Positions 49,981 through 58,210 of a stretch of DNA of 64,000 bases are shown one piece after another. Source of the DNA: RHKX01 sp963784885 (GTDB lineage: Bacteria > Actinomycetota > Thermoleophilia > Solirubrobacterales > 70-9); contig CAWATA010000005.1 in the NCBI GenBank assembly GCA_963784885.1, positions 310,001 through 374,000 of the forward strand, written 5' to 3'. The notes below the pieces were generated by a model that searched no databases, was not told where the DNA came from, and saw only the letters and a list, made by a program, of their open reading frames with translations. Position 1 is the first letter of the stretch; each line of letters starts with the position of its first letter. Position numbers and translations under genes: made by a program.

Positions 49981-51060
49981 TCAGCGGATCTCCGTCCCGA
50001 AGCGCCTGTAGACGAATCGTGCTGCCAGGTTGAGGATCATCACGATCAGGATAAGGACCAGTACAGCAGTCCAGGCACGGTCGAACGAGGGCTCCGGCGG
50101 AACCCCGGGGTTCTTGTACTCGTTGAAGGCGTAGACGGCGAGGTTCTGCATGCGCCCGTCGAACGGATTCGAGTTCATCGAGTCGATCACGCCGGTGGTG
50201 ACCAGAAGCGGCGCGGTCTCGCCGATGATCCTTGCAATCGCGAGCATGATCCCGGTGACCAGGCCGGCCAGCGCCGTCGGCAGGACGACCTTGGTGATCG
50301 TCTTCCACTTCGGCGTGCCGAGCGCGTAGGACGCCTCGCGGAGATGGTTCGGGACGATCTTGAGGATCTCCTCCGAGGAGCGGATCACGATCGGGATCAT
50401 CAGCACGGTCAGCGCTACCGAGCCCATGATCCCCAGCCGGATGCCGGGGCCGAAGAAGATCTCGAAGAGCGCGTATGCGAACAGCCCGGCGACGATCGAC
50501 GGAATCCCGGTCATCACGTCGACGAAGAAGGTGAGCGCGCGACTGAGCCGGCCGTTGCCGCCGTACTCGTTCAGGTAGATCGCCGCCATCAGGCCGACCG
50601 GGACCGCGATGATCGTCGCGACACCGGTGATCACCAGCGTGCCGACGATCGCGTGGCTGGCGCCGCCGCCGGCGCCGATGACGCCGCGCGCCGACTCGGT
50701 GAAGAACTCGACGTCGAAGCGGTTGATGCCCTTGCTGACCACCGTCCAGAGCAGTGACGCGAGCGGAATCATCGCCAGCGCGAACGCCGATGTGATCGAC
50801 ACGGCGACGAGCCTGTCGATACCGCTTCTCGGGCCCTCGACCGCGCGGGCCCAGAAGTAGATCGCCACCGGGGCGACGATCATCGTCCCGACGACGAGGA
50901 ATCCGAGGGCGAAGATCCCGGTGGCGATCAGCAGGGTGGCCACCAAGAGGGCGGATGCCCCGACCGCGATCCAGGTTGCCGCCTTCGGGAGCGAGCCGCG
51001 GCGGGCGGCCAGCAGCGACGAGGCCTCCCCGGCTGTGCGATCGGCTGTGGTGGAGGTCAT
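49981..51060 (-). CDS. pstA: Phosphate ABC transporter permease
   Basis: 359 residues with an extra N-terminal pair of helices (about 28-70) before the usual six of PstA. EAA-type loop: REASYALGTPKWKTITKVVL. It forms the channel with PstC. The gene follows pstC by 10 bp. Confidence 0.93.
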   Translation of the reverse strand: MTSTTADRTAGEASSLLAARRGSLPKAATWIAVGASALLVATLLIATGIFALGFLVVGTMIVAPVAIYFWARAVEGPRSGIDRLVAVSITSAFALAMIPLASLLWTVVSKGINRFDVEFFTESARGVIGAGGGASHAIVGTLVITGVATIIAVPVGLMAAIYLNEYGGNGRLSRALTFFVDVMTGIPSIVAGLFAYALFEIFFGPGIRLGIMGSVALTVLMIPIVIRSSEEILKIVPNHLREASYALGTPKWKTITKVVLPTALAGLVTGIMLAIARIIGETAPLLVTTGVIDSMNSNPFDGRMQNLAVYAFNEYKNPGVPPEPSFDRAWTAVLVLILIVMILNLAARFVYRRFGTEIR

Positions 51061-51070
51061 CGGCCGGCTC

Positions 51071-52024
51071 CTACTGGACGTTCGACCGCGCGATGACGGC
51101 GCGCGCGGCCATGTTGACGACGAGGGTGATCGCGAACAGGACGAGTCCGGAGGCGATCAGGACGTTGACGTCGAGGCCCGAGGACTCCGGGAACTGGAGG
51201 GCGATGTTCGCGGCGATCGTCGACGGGTTGCTGGTGCTGATCAGGTTGAAGGTGATCGCTCCCGAGCCGGAGAGGATGATCGCGACGGCCATCGTCTCGC
51301 CGAGCGCACGACCGAGACCCAGCATCGATCCGCTGATCAACGCCGACTTGCCGAACGGCAGCACGGTCATCCGGATCATCTCCCAGCGGGTCGCCCCGAG
51401 CGCAGTGGCGCCCTCCTGGAGCTTCTTCGGAGTCTGCGTGAACACCTCACGGGCGACGGCGGAGACGATCGGCAGGATCATCAGCGCGAGGACTATCGCG
51501 ACCGTGAACATCGTCCGCCCGGTCACCGACGCGGGGCCGGCGAAGATCGGAATGAAGCTGAGGTTGTCGGCGAGCCACTGCGTGACCGGCACGATCGCCG
51601 GGCCGAGGACCGCGATGCCCCAGAGGCCGTAGACGATGCTCGGGATGGCGGCGAGAAGATCGATCAGATAGCCGAGCGGCTGTGCCAGGCTGCGCGGGGC
51701 GATGTGGCTGATGAACAGTGCGACGGCGGTCGCGAGCGGCACGGCGATCAGGACGGCGAGAGCGGCGGCGAGGAGCGTGCCGAAGAGCAGCGGCCAGATG
51801 TAGTTGATCAGCGTTTCCTGGCCCGGAAGCTCGGCGGTTGAAGCGGTGATCGCCGGCCAGGCCTGGCCGAGGAGGAAGATCGCGACCCCCGCCAGCAGGA
51901 TCAGGATCGTCAGACCCGCCAGCACGGAGAGGTTGGAGAAGATCCGGTCGCCGGCGCGGCGCTTGCCGCCGCTGGCGGAGGCGAGGATCTGGCCGGCGTT
52001 CGTTGTCGTGTCGAGGGTGCTCAA
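51071..52024 (-). CDS. pstC: Phosphate ABC transporter permease
   Basis: 317 residues, six helices, EAA loop QEGATALGATRWEMIRMTVL and the family motif GRALGETMAVAIIL. ATG 52024 lies 95 bp after the pstS stop; the intervening hairpin at 52053-52088 separates it from pstS. Confidence 0.94.
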   Translation of the reverse strand: MSTLDTTTNAGQILASASGGKRRAGDRIFSNLSVLAGLTILILLAGVAIFLLGQAWPAITASTAELPGQETLINYIWPLLFGTLLAAALAVLIAVPLATAVALFISHIAPRSLAQPLGYLIDLLAAIPSIVYGLWGIAVLGPAIVPVTQWLADNLSFIPIFAGPASVTGRTMFTVAIVLALMILPIVSAVAREVFTQTPKKLQEGATALGATRWEMIRMTVLPFGKSALISGSMLGLGRALGETMAVAIILSGSGAITFNLISTSNPSTIAANIALQFPESSGLDVNVLIASGLVLFAITLVVNMAARAVIARSNVQ

Positions 52025-52052
52025 GTGGTTCTGCTCCGATCAGCGAAAGCCG

Positions 52053-52088
52053 ACGGGGGCCCCGCCGCGACTGCGGCGGGGCCCCCGT
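52053..52088 (-). terminator. 16-bp intercistronic hairpin between pstS and pstC
   Basis: ACGGGGGCCCCGCCGC and its exact reverse complement flank a 4-nt loop (GACT). It lies 32 bp after the pstS stop and 28 bp before the pstC ATG. A partial terminator or 3'-end stabiliser would give more pstS than transporter mRNA. Confidence 0.65.
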
Positions 52089-52119
52089 GACTCACGTTGT
52101 TCGGTTCCGGCGATGGCGC

Positions 52120-53217
52120 TCAGGATCCGATCGCGTCGACCGCCGGCTGGATCTGCTCACGGAGCTGGTCGGTGATCGGAGCCGATCCCGCGTTGGACGC
52201 GGCAGCATCCTGACCGTCGGCGCTGATCATGTAGTTCAGCAGCGCCTTGACGATGTCGGCGGTGTTGCCGTCGTCGTAGGCGGTGCATGCCATCTCGTAG
52301 GAGGCGAGGATGACCGGGTAGTTGCTGGGGTCAGTCGTCGTCCGGTTGATCTCGTACGCGAACACGTACTGGCCGCCCGACGTGTCCTCCTTGGAGGCGT
52401 CGAGGTCGTTCGCGGCGCCCTCGGCGCTCGGAGCGACGTACTCGTCACCGACCTTGACCGCGGCGACTCCGAGGTCACCGGCCTGGCTGTCGTCGGCGTA
52501 GCCGATCGTGCCCTCGCCGTTCTTGACCGCGTCGATGACGCCCGAGGTGCCGTTGGCGGCTTCGCCGCCCTTCACCGGCCACGCGTCGTCGGCGCCGTAC
52601 GTCCAGACGTCCGGAGCGGTCTGCGACATGTAGTCGGTGAAGTTCGCCGTCGTACCGGAGTCGTCCGAACGGTTCACCGGCGTGATCGCCGTGTCCGGCA
52701 GGTCGGCATCGGGGTTGTCGGCGGCGATCTTCGGGTCGTTCCAGGTGGTGATGTCCTGGGCGAAGATGCCGGCCAGCGTCTCCGGCGAGAGCTGGAGATC
52801 CGAGACCTCGGGGAGGTTGAAGACCACCGCGATCGGCGAGATGTAGACGGGAATCTGGATCAACTCGCCGCTCTGGTCCTCGCAGCGCTTCTTGGCGCCG
52901 TTGAGCTCGCTGCCCTCGAACGCGGAGTCCGACCCACCGTAATCGGTGCCGCCGGCGATGAACTGCTCTCGACCGCCGCCCGATCCGATCGGGTCGTAGG
53001 AGATCGTCACGTCCGGGTTGTCGTTCTGGATGCCTGCGATCCAGGCCTCCTGGGCAGCCTCCTGGGCGCTCGAACCGGCGCCGGCGATCTCACCGGAGAG
53101 ATCGCCGCTGGATCCGCTGCCGCCGCTGCTGTCGCTGCTGTCGCTGCTGCCACAGGCGGCAACGAAGACGGCGAGCAACGCCGCGGCTGCCAATGCAAAG
53201 AACTTGCGTGAGTTCAC
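52120..53217 (-). CDS. pstS: Phosphate-binding lipoprotein
   Basis: 365 residues from GTG 53217, with AAGGAG about 10 nt upstream. Lipoprotein signal with lipobox VAACGSS followed by a Ser/Asp/Gly linker. The phosphate-binding fold shows GAGSSAQEAAQEAWI, DYGGSDSAFEGSE and NRSDDSGTTANFTDYM. It captures phosphate outside the membrane. PHO-box-like repeats lie upstream at about 53330-53370. Confidence 0.95.
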   Translation of the reverse strand: MNSRKFFALAAAALLAVFVAACGSSDSSDSSGGSGSSGDLSGEIAGAGSSAQEAAQEAWIAGIQNDNPDVTISYDPIGSGGGREQFIAGGTDYGGSDSAFEGSELNGAKKRCEDQSGELIQIPVYISPIAVVFNLPEVSDLQLSPETLAGIFAQDITTWNDPKIAADNPDADLPDTAITPVNRSDDSGTTANFTDYMSQTAPDVWTYGADDAWPVKGGEAANGTSGVIDAVKNGEGTIGYADDSQAGDLGVAAVKVGDEYVAPSAEGAANDLDASKEDTSGGQYVFAYEINRTTTDPSNYPVILASYEMACTAYDDGNTADIVKALLNYMISADGQDAAASNAGSAPITDQLREQIQPAVDAIGS

Positions 53218-53329
53218 TGAGTGTGACTCCTTGTGTCGATGGGTGGGATGCAATCCGGAGGGGACGGGCACGGGCTCGCCCCAGACGAATCTCCGGGCAG
53301 ATGGAGAGTCCCAGCGGTTGAGGCCCAGC

Positions 53330-53370
53330 TTGTTACGAGCTTGTGCCCGGCGTGTGAAAAGGGTGTTAAC
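53330..53370 (-). promoter_or_regulatory. PHO-box-like repeats upstream of pstS
   Basis: On the minus strand TTAACAC, TTCACAC, and two weaker units (GGCACAA, GTAACAA) follow at 11-bp steps, ending about 110 bp before pstS GTG 53217. Confidence 0.55.
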
Positions 53371-53445
53371 GGAGGCCGGAATCCGGCATTCCCGGCGTGC
53401 GCGCGGGACCCGGCCGCAACCGCGTGGGATCGGCGGCGGCCCTGA

Positions 53446-54252
53446 CTAGGCGCCGGCGGACTCGACCGCCGGCTCGGCCTCGGCCGGAGCCGGCGCGCCC
53501 GCGGAGGCCGGCTGCGGCGAATCGGAGGCCGAGGGATCGAGCGGCTCGGGGTCGAACCGGTAGCCGATTCCGAAGTGGGTGTGGATGTAGGCCCAGCTCG
53601 GCGAGAGCTGCTCGAGCTTGATCCGGAGCTTGCGGATGAAGACGTCGACGGAGCGATCGCCGTGGGCCATCTCGTAGCCCCAGACGCGACGGTAGATCTC
53701 GCCGCGCTCGATCACGCTTCCCTGCGCGTCGGCGAGCGCCTGCACCAGCTCGAACTCGCGGCGGGTGAGATCGGCGCTGCGGCCTGCGACGAAGGCCTGG
53801 TACTGGTCGGCGCGGATCTCGAGCTCACCGACCACGACTGGCCCGCGCTCATCGCCATCGGAGCCGCGACGGCGGCGGCGCCTGACGACTGCCTCGATCC
53901 GCGCCATGACCTCCTCGGGGTGGCAGGGCTTCGCAACCCAGTCGTCGGCCCCGAGGCGAAGACCGCGAACGCGCTGAGCGACGGTCGACTCGTTGGTGCA
54001 GATGATCACGCCGAGGCCGGGGAGCATCCCGCAGACTCGCTCGAGGTAGGGCCACGCCTCCTCGGGCGGAAGCACGGACATGTCGAGCACGAGGGCGTTG
54101 ATCTTCATCGCCACCAGCTCTTCGACCGGGACGATGCCACCGAGCACGCGGTGTTGCCAGCCGGCCGCGTCGAGGCGGTTCCCGAGCACCTTGAGGAAGG
54201 CGCCGTCGCGGTCGAGGACTGCGACTCGGAGTGTTCCGGTGGAGGAGCTCAT
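53446..54252 (-). CDS. OmpR/PhoB-family response regulator
   Basis: 268 residues. Receiver domain with acidic pocket D14/D16, phospho-acceptor D57, T86 and K108 in WVAKP; C-terminal winged helix about 145-240 (RREFELVQALADAQG, SVDVFIRKLRIKLEQL, FGIGYRF), then an Ala/Pro/Glu tail. Lying just upstream of pstS on the same strand, it is the likely phosphate-response activator, but no histidine kinase or PhoR gene is in this window. PHO-box-like repeats lie in its upstream region (54338-54381). Confidence 0.9.
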   Translation of the reverse strand: MSSSTGTLRVAVLDRDGAFLKVLGNRLDAAGWQHRVLGGIVPVEELVAMKINALVLDMSVLPPEEAWPYLERVCGMLPGLGVIICTNESTVAQRVRGLRLGADDWVAKPCHPEEVMARIEAVVRRRRRRGSDGDERGPVVVGELEIRADQYQAFVAGRSADLTRREFELVQALADAQGSVIERGEIYRRVWGYEMAHGDRSVDVFIRKLRIKLEQLSPSWAYIHTHFGIGYRFDPEPLDPSASDSPQPASAGAPAPAEAEPAVESAGA

Positions 54253-54337
54253 CGCGGAGCGGATCGGGCAAGTTCGGGCCGCGACCTCACGGCCATCGTA
54301 CCGGCGCCGGCCTCGAATTCAGCGTTTTCGCGGATCG

Positions 54338-54381
54338 GTAACCGGATTTTCACAACACCGTCTCCGGATCTTCACCGGTAC
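54338..54381 (+). promoter_or_regulatory. PHO-box-like repeats upstream of the response regulator
   Basis: Successive 11-mers contain GGTAACC, TTTCACA, a degenerate unit and TTCACCG; TTCACAA and TTCACCG are 22 bp apart. They read on the plus strand, opposite to the regulator gene, in the 231 bp between it and uppP. Autoregulation is possible. Confidence 0.4.
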
Positions 54382-54483
54382 GCCACGGCCACCGGCGAGG
54401 GTTACCGACGAGCACGGGAGCGCATCCTCGTGCCGCGCGCGGCCTGCTCCTGCCCCTGGGCCGCGCGCTTTCGTTCCGGGGGA

Positions 54484-55302
54484 TCAGCTCGTGATCGCGC
54501 CGCTTGCAGCGAGCGCGATCACGAGTACGCCGAGAGGGATCCGATAGGCGACGAAGATGGCGAGCGAGTGATTGGCCAGGTAGCGGAGCAGCCAGGCGAT
54601 CGCCGCGTAGCCGGAGATGAAGGCCACGATCGTCGCCACGGCGGTCGGCACGAAGCCGACGCTGCCCTCGCCGCCGATGTCCTTGAGCTCGAAGAGGCCG
54701 CTGAGAACGACCGCCGGTACCGAGAGCAGGAACGAGTAGCGCGCCGCCGCGGTCCGGTCGAAGTTCCGGAACAGCCCCGCCGAGATCGTCGCGCCCGAAC
54801 GCGAGACACCCGGGATCAGGGCGAACGCCTGCCAGATGCCGATGAAGAGGCCGTCGCGGCCGTTGATCTCCTTCAGTGGTCGCTCGCGACTGCCGAACCG
54901 TTCGGCGGCGAGCATCACGAACGAGAAGACGATCAACATCGTGCCGACCAGGTAGAGGCTGCGGGCGCCGGACTCGATCTGATTGCGGAAGATGAACCCG
55001 AAGATCGAGATCGGGATCGTGCCGAGGATGATGAACCAGCCGAGGTTCGCCTCGGTGCTGCGCTCGCCGAACGGAATCCGGATCTCGGCGAGCCAGGCGC
55101 GGCTGATCCGGATCAGGTCGATCCGGAAGAACATCAGCACCGCGGCCATCGTCCCGAGTTGGATGACGGCCGTGAAGGCGGCGCCGGGGTCGCCCCAGCC
55201 GGCCATCGCCGGCACGATCAGCAGGTGGCCGCTCGAGGAGATCGGCAGGAACTCCGTCAGACCCTGAACGAGCCCGAGCACGATTGCCTCAAACACCGAC
55301 AT
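54484..55302 (-). CDS. uppP: Undecaprenyl-diphosphatase
   Basis: 272 residues, polytopic, BacA/UppP family: AIVLGLVQGLTEFLPISSSG (substrate motif 1) and IPGVSRSGATISAG (motif 2). It recycles undecaprenyl pyrophosphate for peptidoglycan synthesis at the membrane and confers bacitracin resistance when overproduced. ATG 55302 has TAGGAT 9 nt upstream (leaderless) and diverges from the small membrane protein at 55349. Confidence 0.95.
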   Translation of the reverse strand: MSVFEAIVLGLVQGLTEFLPISSSGHLLIVPAMAGWGDPGAAFTAVIQLGTMAAVLMFFRIDLIRISRAWLAEIRIPFGERSTEANLGWFIILGTIPISIFGFIFRNQIESGARSLYLVGTMLIVFSFVMLAAERFGSRERPLKEINGRDGLFIGIWQAFALIPGVSRSGATISAGLFRNFDRTAAARYSFLLSVPAVVLSGLFELKDIGGEGSVGFVPTAVATIVAFISGYAAIAWLLRYLANHSLAIFVAYRIPLGVLVIALAASGAITS

Positions 55303-55311
55303 CGGCGCGCA

Positions 55312-55317
55312 ATCCTA
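55312..55317 (-). promoter_or_regulatory. -10 hexamer TAGGAT for uppP
   Basis: TAGGAT on the minus strand ends 9 nt before ATG 55302; no Shine-Dalgarno. Confidence 0.5.
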
Positions 55318-55334
55318 GGGGTCGCGGCCTCCGG

Positions 55335-55340
55335 TAGAGT
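55335..55340 (+). promoter_or_regulatory. -10 hexamer TAGAGT for the small membrane protein
   Basis: TAGAGT ends 8 nt before GTG 55349. Confidence 0.5.
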
Positions 55341-55348
55341 GCGCTCCC

Positions 55349-55615
55349 GTGCAAGGGACCCGTCGCAAGCGCGCACTCATCGCCGGTCTGATCGCGGTCG
55401 TCGCGGTCGTCGCGATGGCGCTCGCCCCCGCGGCGATGGCCGCCGACGGCGTCGGTCTCGGCGGCCGCACGACCGACAAGAGCGTCACGTTCTTCTGCTT
55501 CGGCGTGATCGCGCTGTTCATGATCCTGCCGATCGTCCTCTCGCTGATCCAGGCGAGGCTGGAGGGTCGGAAGGAGCGGATGCGCGAGCAGATCGAGCGC
55601 GTCCGGCGCTCCTAG
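55349..55615 (+). CDS. Small two-helix membrane protein
   Basis: 88 residues: basic N-terminus, hydrophobic segment about 8-30 ending in an AMA signal-peptidase-like site, a Gly-rich loop, a second helix about 46-66 (TFFCFGVIALFMILPIVLSL) and a charged cytoplasmic tail. Unknown family. The GTG start is fixed by the TAGAGT promoter. Confidence 0.75.
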   Translation: MQGTRRKRALIAGLIAVVAVVAMALAPAAMAADGVGLGGRTTDKSVTFFCFGVIALFMILPIVLSLIQARLEGRKERMREQIERVRRS

Positions 55616-55691
55616 CCGACGCGCCGTCCTCGACCCCGGAACGGCCCGTGCTGCAAGTCCGCTTGCAACGGTAACGCCATTCCTGCATTTC

Positions 55692-55709
55692 GTGTGACTT
55701 CGCTCACAC
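55692..55709. promoter_or_regulatory. Perfect CRP-type site upstream of the M23 peptidase
   Basis: GTGTGACTTCGCTCACAC contains TGTGA-N6-TCACA, the exact consensus of CRP-family regulators. It overlaps the -35 region (TGTGAC, 55693-55698) of a promoter whose -10 is TAATAC (55715-55720), 16 bp apart. Confidence 0.65.
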
Positions 55710-55792
55710 TTCCTTAATACTTTGCAGGCCCCCGGGTATCCACCGGCGAAGCCCGCCCTCCCGACCACCCGTCGCCGGCTCGGGCCGCCTAC

Positions 55793-56425
55793 ATGCGGAT
55801 CGCTCCGACACATGCAGTCTCTCCTCGCCGTGCCGCCGCGCGCGCTGTCGTGCTGCTCGCGCTTGCCCTGCCCGCGAGCGCCGTTGCCGCGCCGCCCGCC
55901 GGCGGCGGCGACCCCCGCGATCCGGGCGCCGATCGCGACGGCGCCGGGACGGCGGCCGACATCGCGGCCCTGATCATCGGTCTGCAGGCCGGCCGGAGCG
56001 CCGAGCCGGAGCGGCCGGTCAACCCGGTCGCCGGCCCGGTCGATTACGGAACCGCGATCAACGGCTTCGGCGACGAGCGCGGACGCCCGCACGAGGGCCA
56101 GGACATGTTCGCCCCCGAGGGCACCCCGGTCGTCTCGCCGACCGCCACCGAGGTCCTCGAGACGGGCTCCGACGGAGGCCGCGGCAACTGGGCCGCACTC
56201 TGGGACGGGGCCGCCGGGCACACCTACGTGTACATGCACATGAGCGCACCCGCCGACGTCGGCCCCGGTGAGGAGCTCGACCCGGGCGACCGGGTCGGAC
56301 TGCTCGGCTGCACCGGCTCCTGCGACGGAGCCCATCTCCACTTCGAGATCCGCCAGGGCAAGGGCCCCTACGCGACGGCCATCGATCCGCTGCCCGAGCT
56401 GCGGCGCTGGCGGCCCGCGAAGTAG
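55793..56425 (+). CDS. Secreted M23 (LytM-type) peptidase
   Basis: 210 residues. Signal peptide with core AVVLLALALPASAVA. The LytM domain (about 80-200) has GRPHEGQDMFAPEGTPV with the zinc His and Asp and HLHFEIR with the catalytic and zinc His. It probably cleaves peptidoglycan cross-links, or is an envelope structural member of this fold. A CRP-type site and promoter lie 70-100 bp upstream. Confidence 0.9.
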   Translation: MRIAPTHAVSPRRAAARAVVLLALALPASAVAAPPAGGGDPRDPGADRDGAGTAADIAALIIGLQAGRSAEPERPVNPVAGPVDYGTAINGFGDERGRPHEGQDMFAPEGTPVVSPTATEVLETGSDGGRGNWAALWDGAAGHTYVYMHMSAPADVGPGEELDPGDRVGLLGCTGSCDGAHLHFEIRQGKGPYATAIDPLPELRRWRPAK

Positions 56426-56461
56426 CTCGGCGGGCTTGCGACGCCCGCAAGGCGGTCGGAA

Positions 56462-56467
56462 TACGAT
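56462..56467 (+). promoter_or_regulatory. -10 hexamer TACGAT for the enoyl-CoA hydratase
   Basis: TACGAT ends 6 nt before GTG 56474. Confidence 0.5.
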
Positions 56468-56473
56468 CGGGCC

Positions 56474-57265
56474 GTGGAGCTCGTCACCTACGAGAACCGC
56501 GGCAGCACCGCGATCCTGACGATCAACCGGCCCGAGCGCCGCAACGCCGTCGACACCGCAACCGCTGGAGAGCTGCTCGCGGGGCTGCGCCGCTTCGAGG
56601 CCGACGACGAGCTCCGGGTGATGGTGCTGACGGGCGCCGGCGATCAGGCGTTCTGCGCCGGCGCTGACCTCAAGGCGCTCGCCGAGGCGGGCCCGGCCGT
56701 TCCCGCGGACGTCGTCGAGGCGGTTGCCGGGCGGCCCGAGGGGCCGATGGGCTTCACCCGGCTGACGGCGGCGAAGCCGGTGATCGCAGCGATCGGCGGC
56801 TGGTGTCTGGCCGGAGGCCTCGAGCTCGCTCTCTGGTGCGATCTGCGGATCGCTTCGCGCAACTCGCGGCTCGGCTACCCGGAACGCCGCTGGGGCGTTC
56901 CGCTGATCGACGGCGGCACGCTGCGGCTGCCGCGGATCGTCGGCCTCGGCCGGGCGCTCGACCTGATCCTGACCGGCCGGATCATCGAGACCGGCGAGGC
57001 GCTCGACTGGGGCCTTCTGACCGAGGTCGTCGACGACGGCGCCCACCTCGATCGCGCGCTCGAGATCGCCGCAGGACTCGCCCGATTCCCGCAGACGACG
57101 ATGCTGTCCGACCGCCGCTCGGCGATCGAGGGATCGACGCTGCCGCTCGCCGAGAGCCTCGAGTTCGAGGCCCGGCTCGGTCTCGAATCGGTCCAGACCG
57201 GAATCGAGGGAGCAGCCCGCTTCGCCGGAGGCGAAGGCCGAGGAGGAGAGGGAGCGGGCGTCTAG
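56474..57265 (+). CDS. Enoyl-CoA hydratase/isomerase family protein
   Basis: 263 residues of the crotonase fold. The CoA/oxyanion motif is AFCAGADLKAL, the second oxyanion helix GGWCLAGGLELALWCDLRIA, and a Glu sits in YPERRWGVPLIDGG. It likely hydrates or isomerises enoyl-CoA in beta-oxidation. The GTG start is fixed by the leaderless TACGAT. Confidence 0.92.
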   Translation: MELVTYENRGSTAILTINRPERRNAVDTATAGELLAGLRRFEADDELRVMVLTGAGDQAFCAGADLKALAEAGPAVPADVVEAVAGRPEGPMGFTRLTAAKPVIAAIGGWCLAGGLELALWCDLRIASRNSRLGYPERRWGVPLIDGGTLRLPRIVGLGRALDLILTGRIIETGEALDWGLLTEVVDDGAHLDRALEIAAGLARFPQTTMLSDRRSAIEGSTLPLAESLEFEARLGLESVQTGIEGAARFAGGEGRGGEGAGV

Positions 57266-57356
57266 GCCCCGCCGTCGGCCGAACTTCGCAAGCGCCGGAG
57301 GCCGCTGGTCCCACCGGCCGGCCGGGGCACCGCGGGGCCCCGCCGCCCACGAAAGC

Positions 57357-58187
57357 TCAGATCCTGAACTCCCGCATCAGCCGCTTCTCCGTCTCCCCTT
57401 CGACCGAGGCGATCACCTCGATGTGATCCTCGAGCGGGGTGCCCCGGATCTTCGTCGCGAGGAGGTCGTCGACCTGGAAGATGCCGGCCGAGTTGTTCAT
57501 CTTGATCTCGACCCGGATCGGGCGGTCGGTCCCGCGCTCGATCTTGACGTCGTCGATCGCCGCGGCGGAGATCGAGTGGATACCGATGTCGCCGCGCTCG
57601 ACCGGGAGCCGCGAGCGCCCCTGGGCCATGTCGAGCGCGTCGGCGACCCGGACCACTCCGGCCTCGAGCGTGTAGGGCTGGCCGCGGCGGCGATGTCCGA
57701 TGATGCAGTGCAGCGCTTCGGAGACGACGACGGTCAGCTCCGGCTCCTCGTAGATCCCGTCGAGGAGCTCGCGAAGCTTCGGCTCGGCGAGGAACAGGCT
57801 GTAGGCCTCGTGGTCGGTGCGGTGGATCGTCAACCCCGTGTCGTGCAGCATCGCCCCGGCCGTGACCACGACCTCGGCGTCGTGCTCGTTCAGCCCGTGG
57901 TCGGAAACCATCGCCGACCGGATGCCGGCGCGATCGGCGAGTCGCAACATCCGCAATGCGATGTTGGCGACGATCTGGATGTGGACCCACGAGTGGTCGG
58001 ACATCCCGAGCCGCTCGGAGCCGACCTGCTGGAGATGCCACCAGGCGCGCACCTGCGGGTCGGCGGCCGCGCGTTCGACGAACCGCTCGAGCCTGCGGTT
58101 GCCGCGGGTCGGGACGCCGAAGCGGACCGACTCGATCCGCTCCCCGAGCGAGCGGCCGTCCGCCTCCGGTTCACGCTGCTCAGCCAT
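57357..58187 (-). CDS. HD-domain phosphohydrolase
   Basis: 276 residues. Metal-site pattern of HD domains: H in SWVHIQIVAN, HD in GAMLHDTGL, H in EALHCIIGHRRR and D in RVADALDMAQG. Probably a nucleotide phosphohydrolase; substrate unknown. ATG 58187 is preceded by a weak CAGACT; the gene follows the SpoIIM-like gene by 23 bp on the same strand, so an operon is likely. The upstream frame to 58337 is shadow. Confidence 0.87.
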   Translation of the reverse strand: MAEQREPEADGRSLGERIESVRFGVPTRGNRRLERFVERAAADPQVRAWWHLQQVGSERLGMSDHSWVHIQIVANIALRMLRLADRAGIRSAMVSDHGLNEHDAEVVVTAGAMLHDTGLTIHRTDHEAYSLFLAEPKLRELLDGIYEEPELTVVVSEALHCIIGHRRRGQPYTLEAGVVRVADALDMAQGRSRLPVERGDIGIHSISAAAIDDVKIERGTDRPIRVEIKMNNSAGIFQVDDLLATKIRGTPLEDHIEVIASVEGETEKRLMREFRI

Positions 58188-58210
58188 CGCAGCGCAGTCT
58201 GGCAGCGACG

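Noticed and set aside
57266..57356. GC-rich palindromic patches between the convergent hydratase and HD genes
   Set aside because: Short overlapping GGCC/GGGGCCCC palindromes without one clear stem; not enough to call a terminator.
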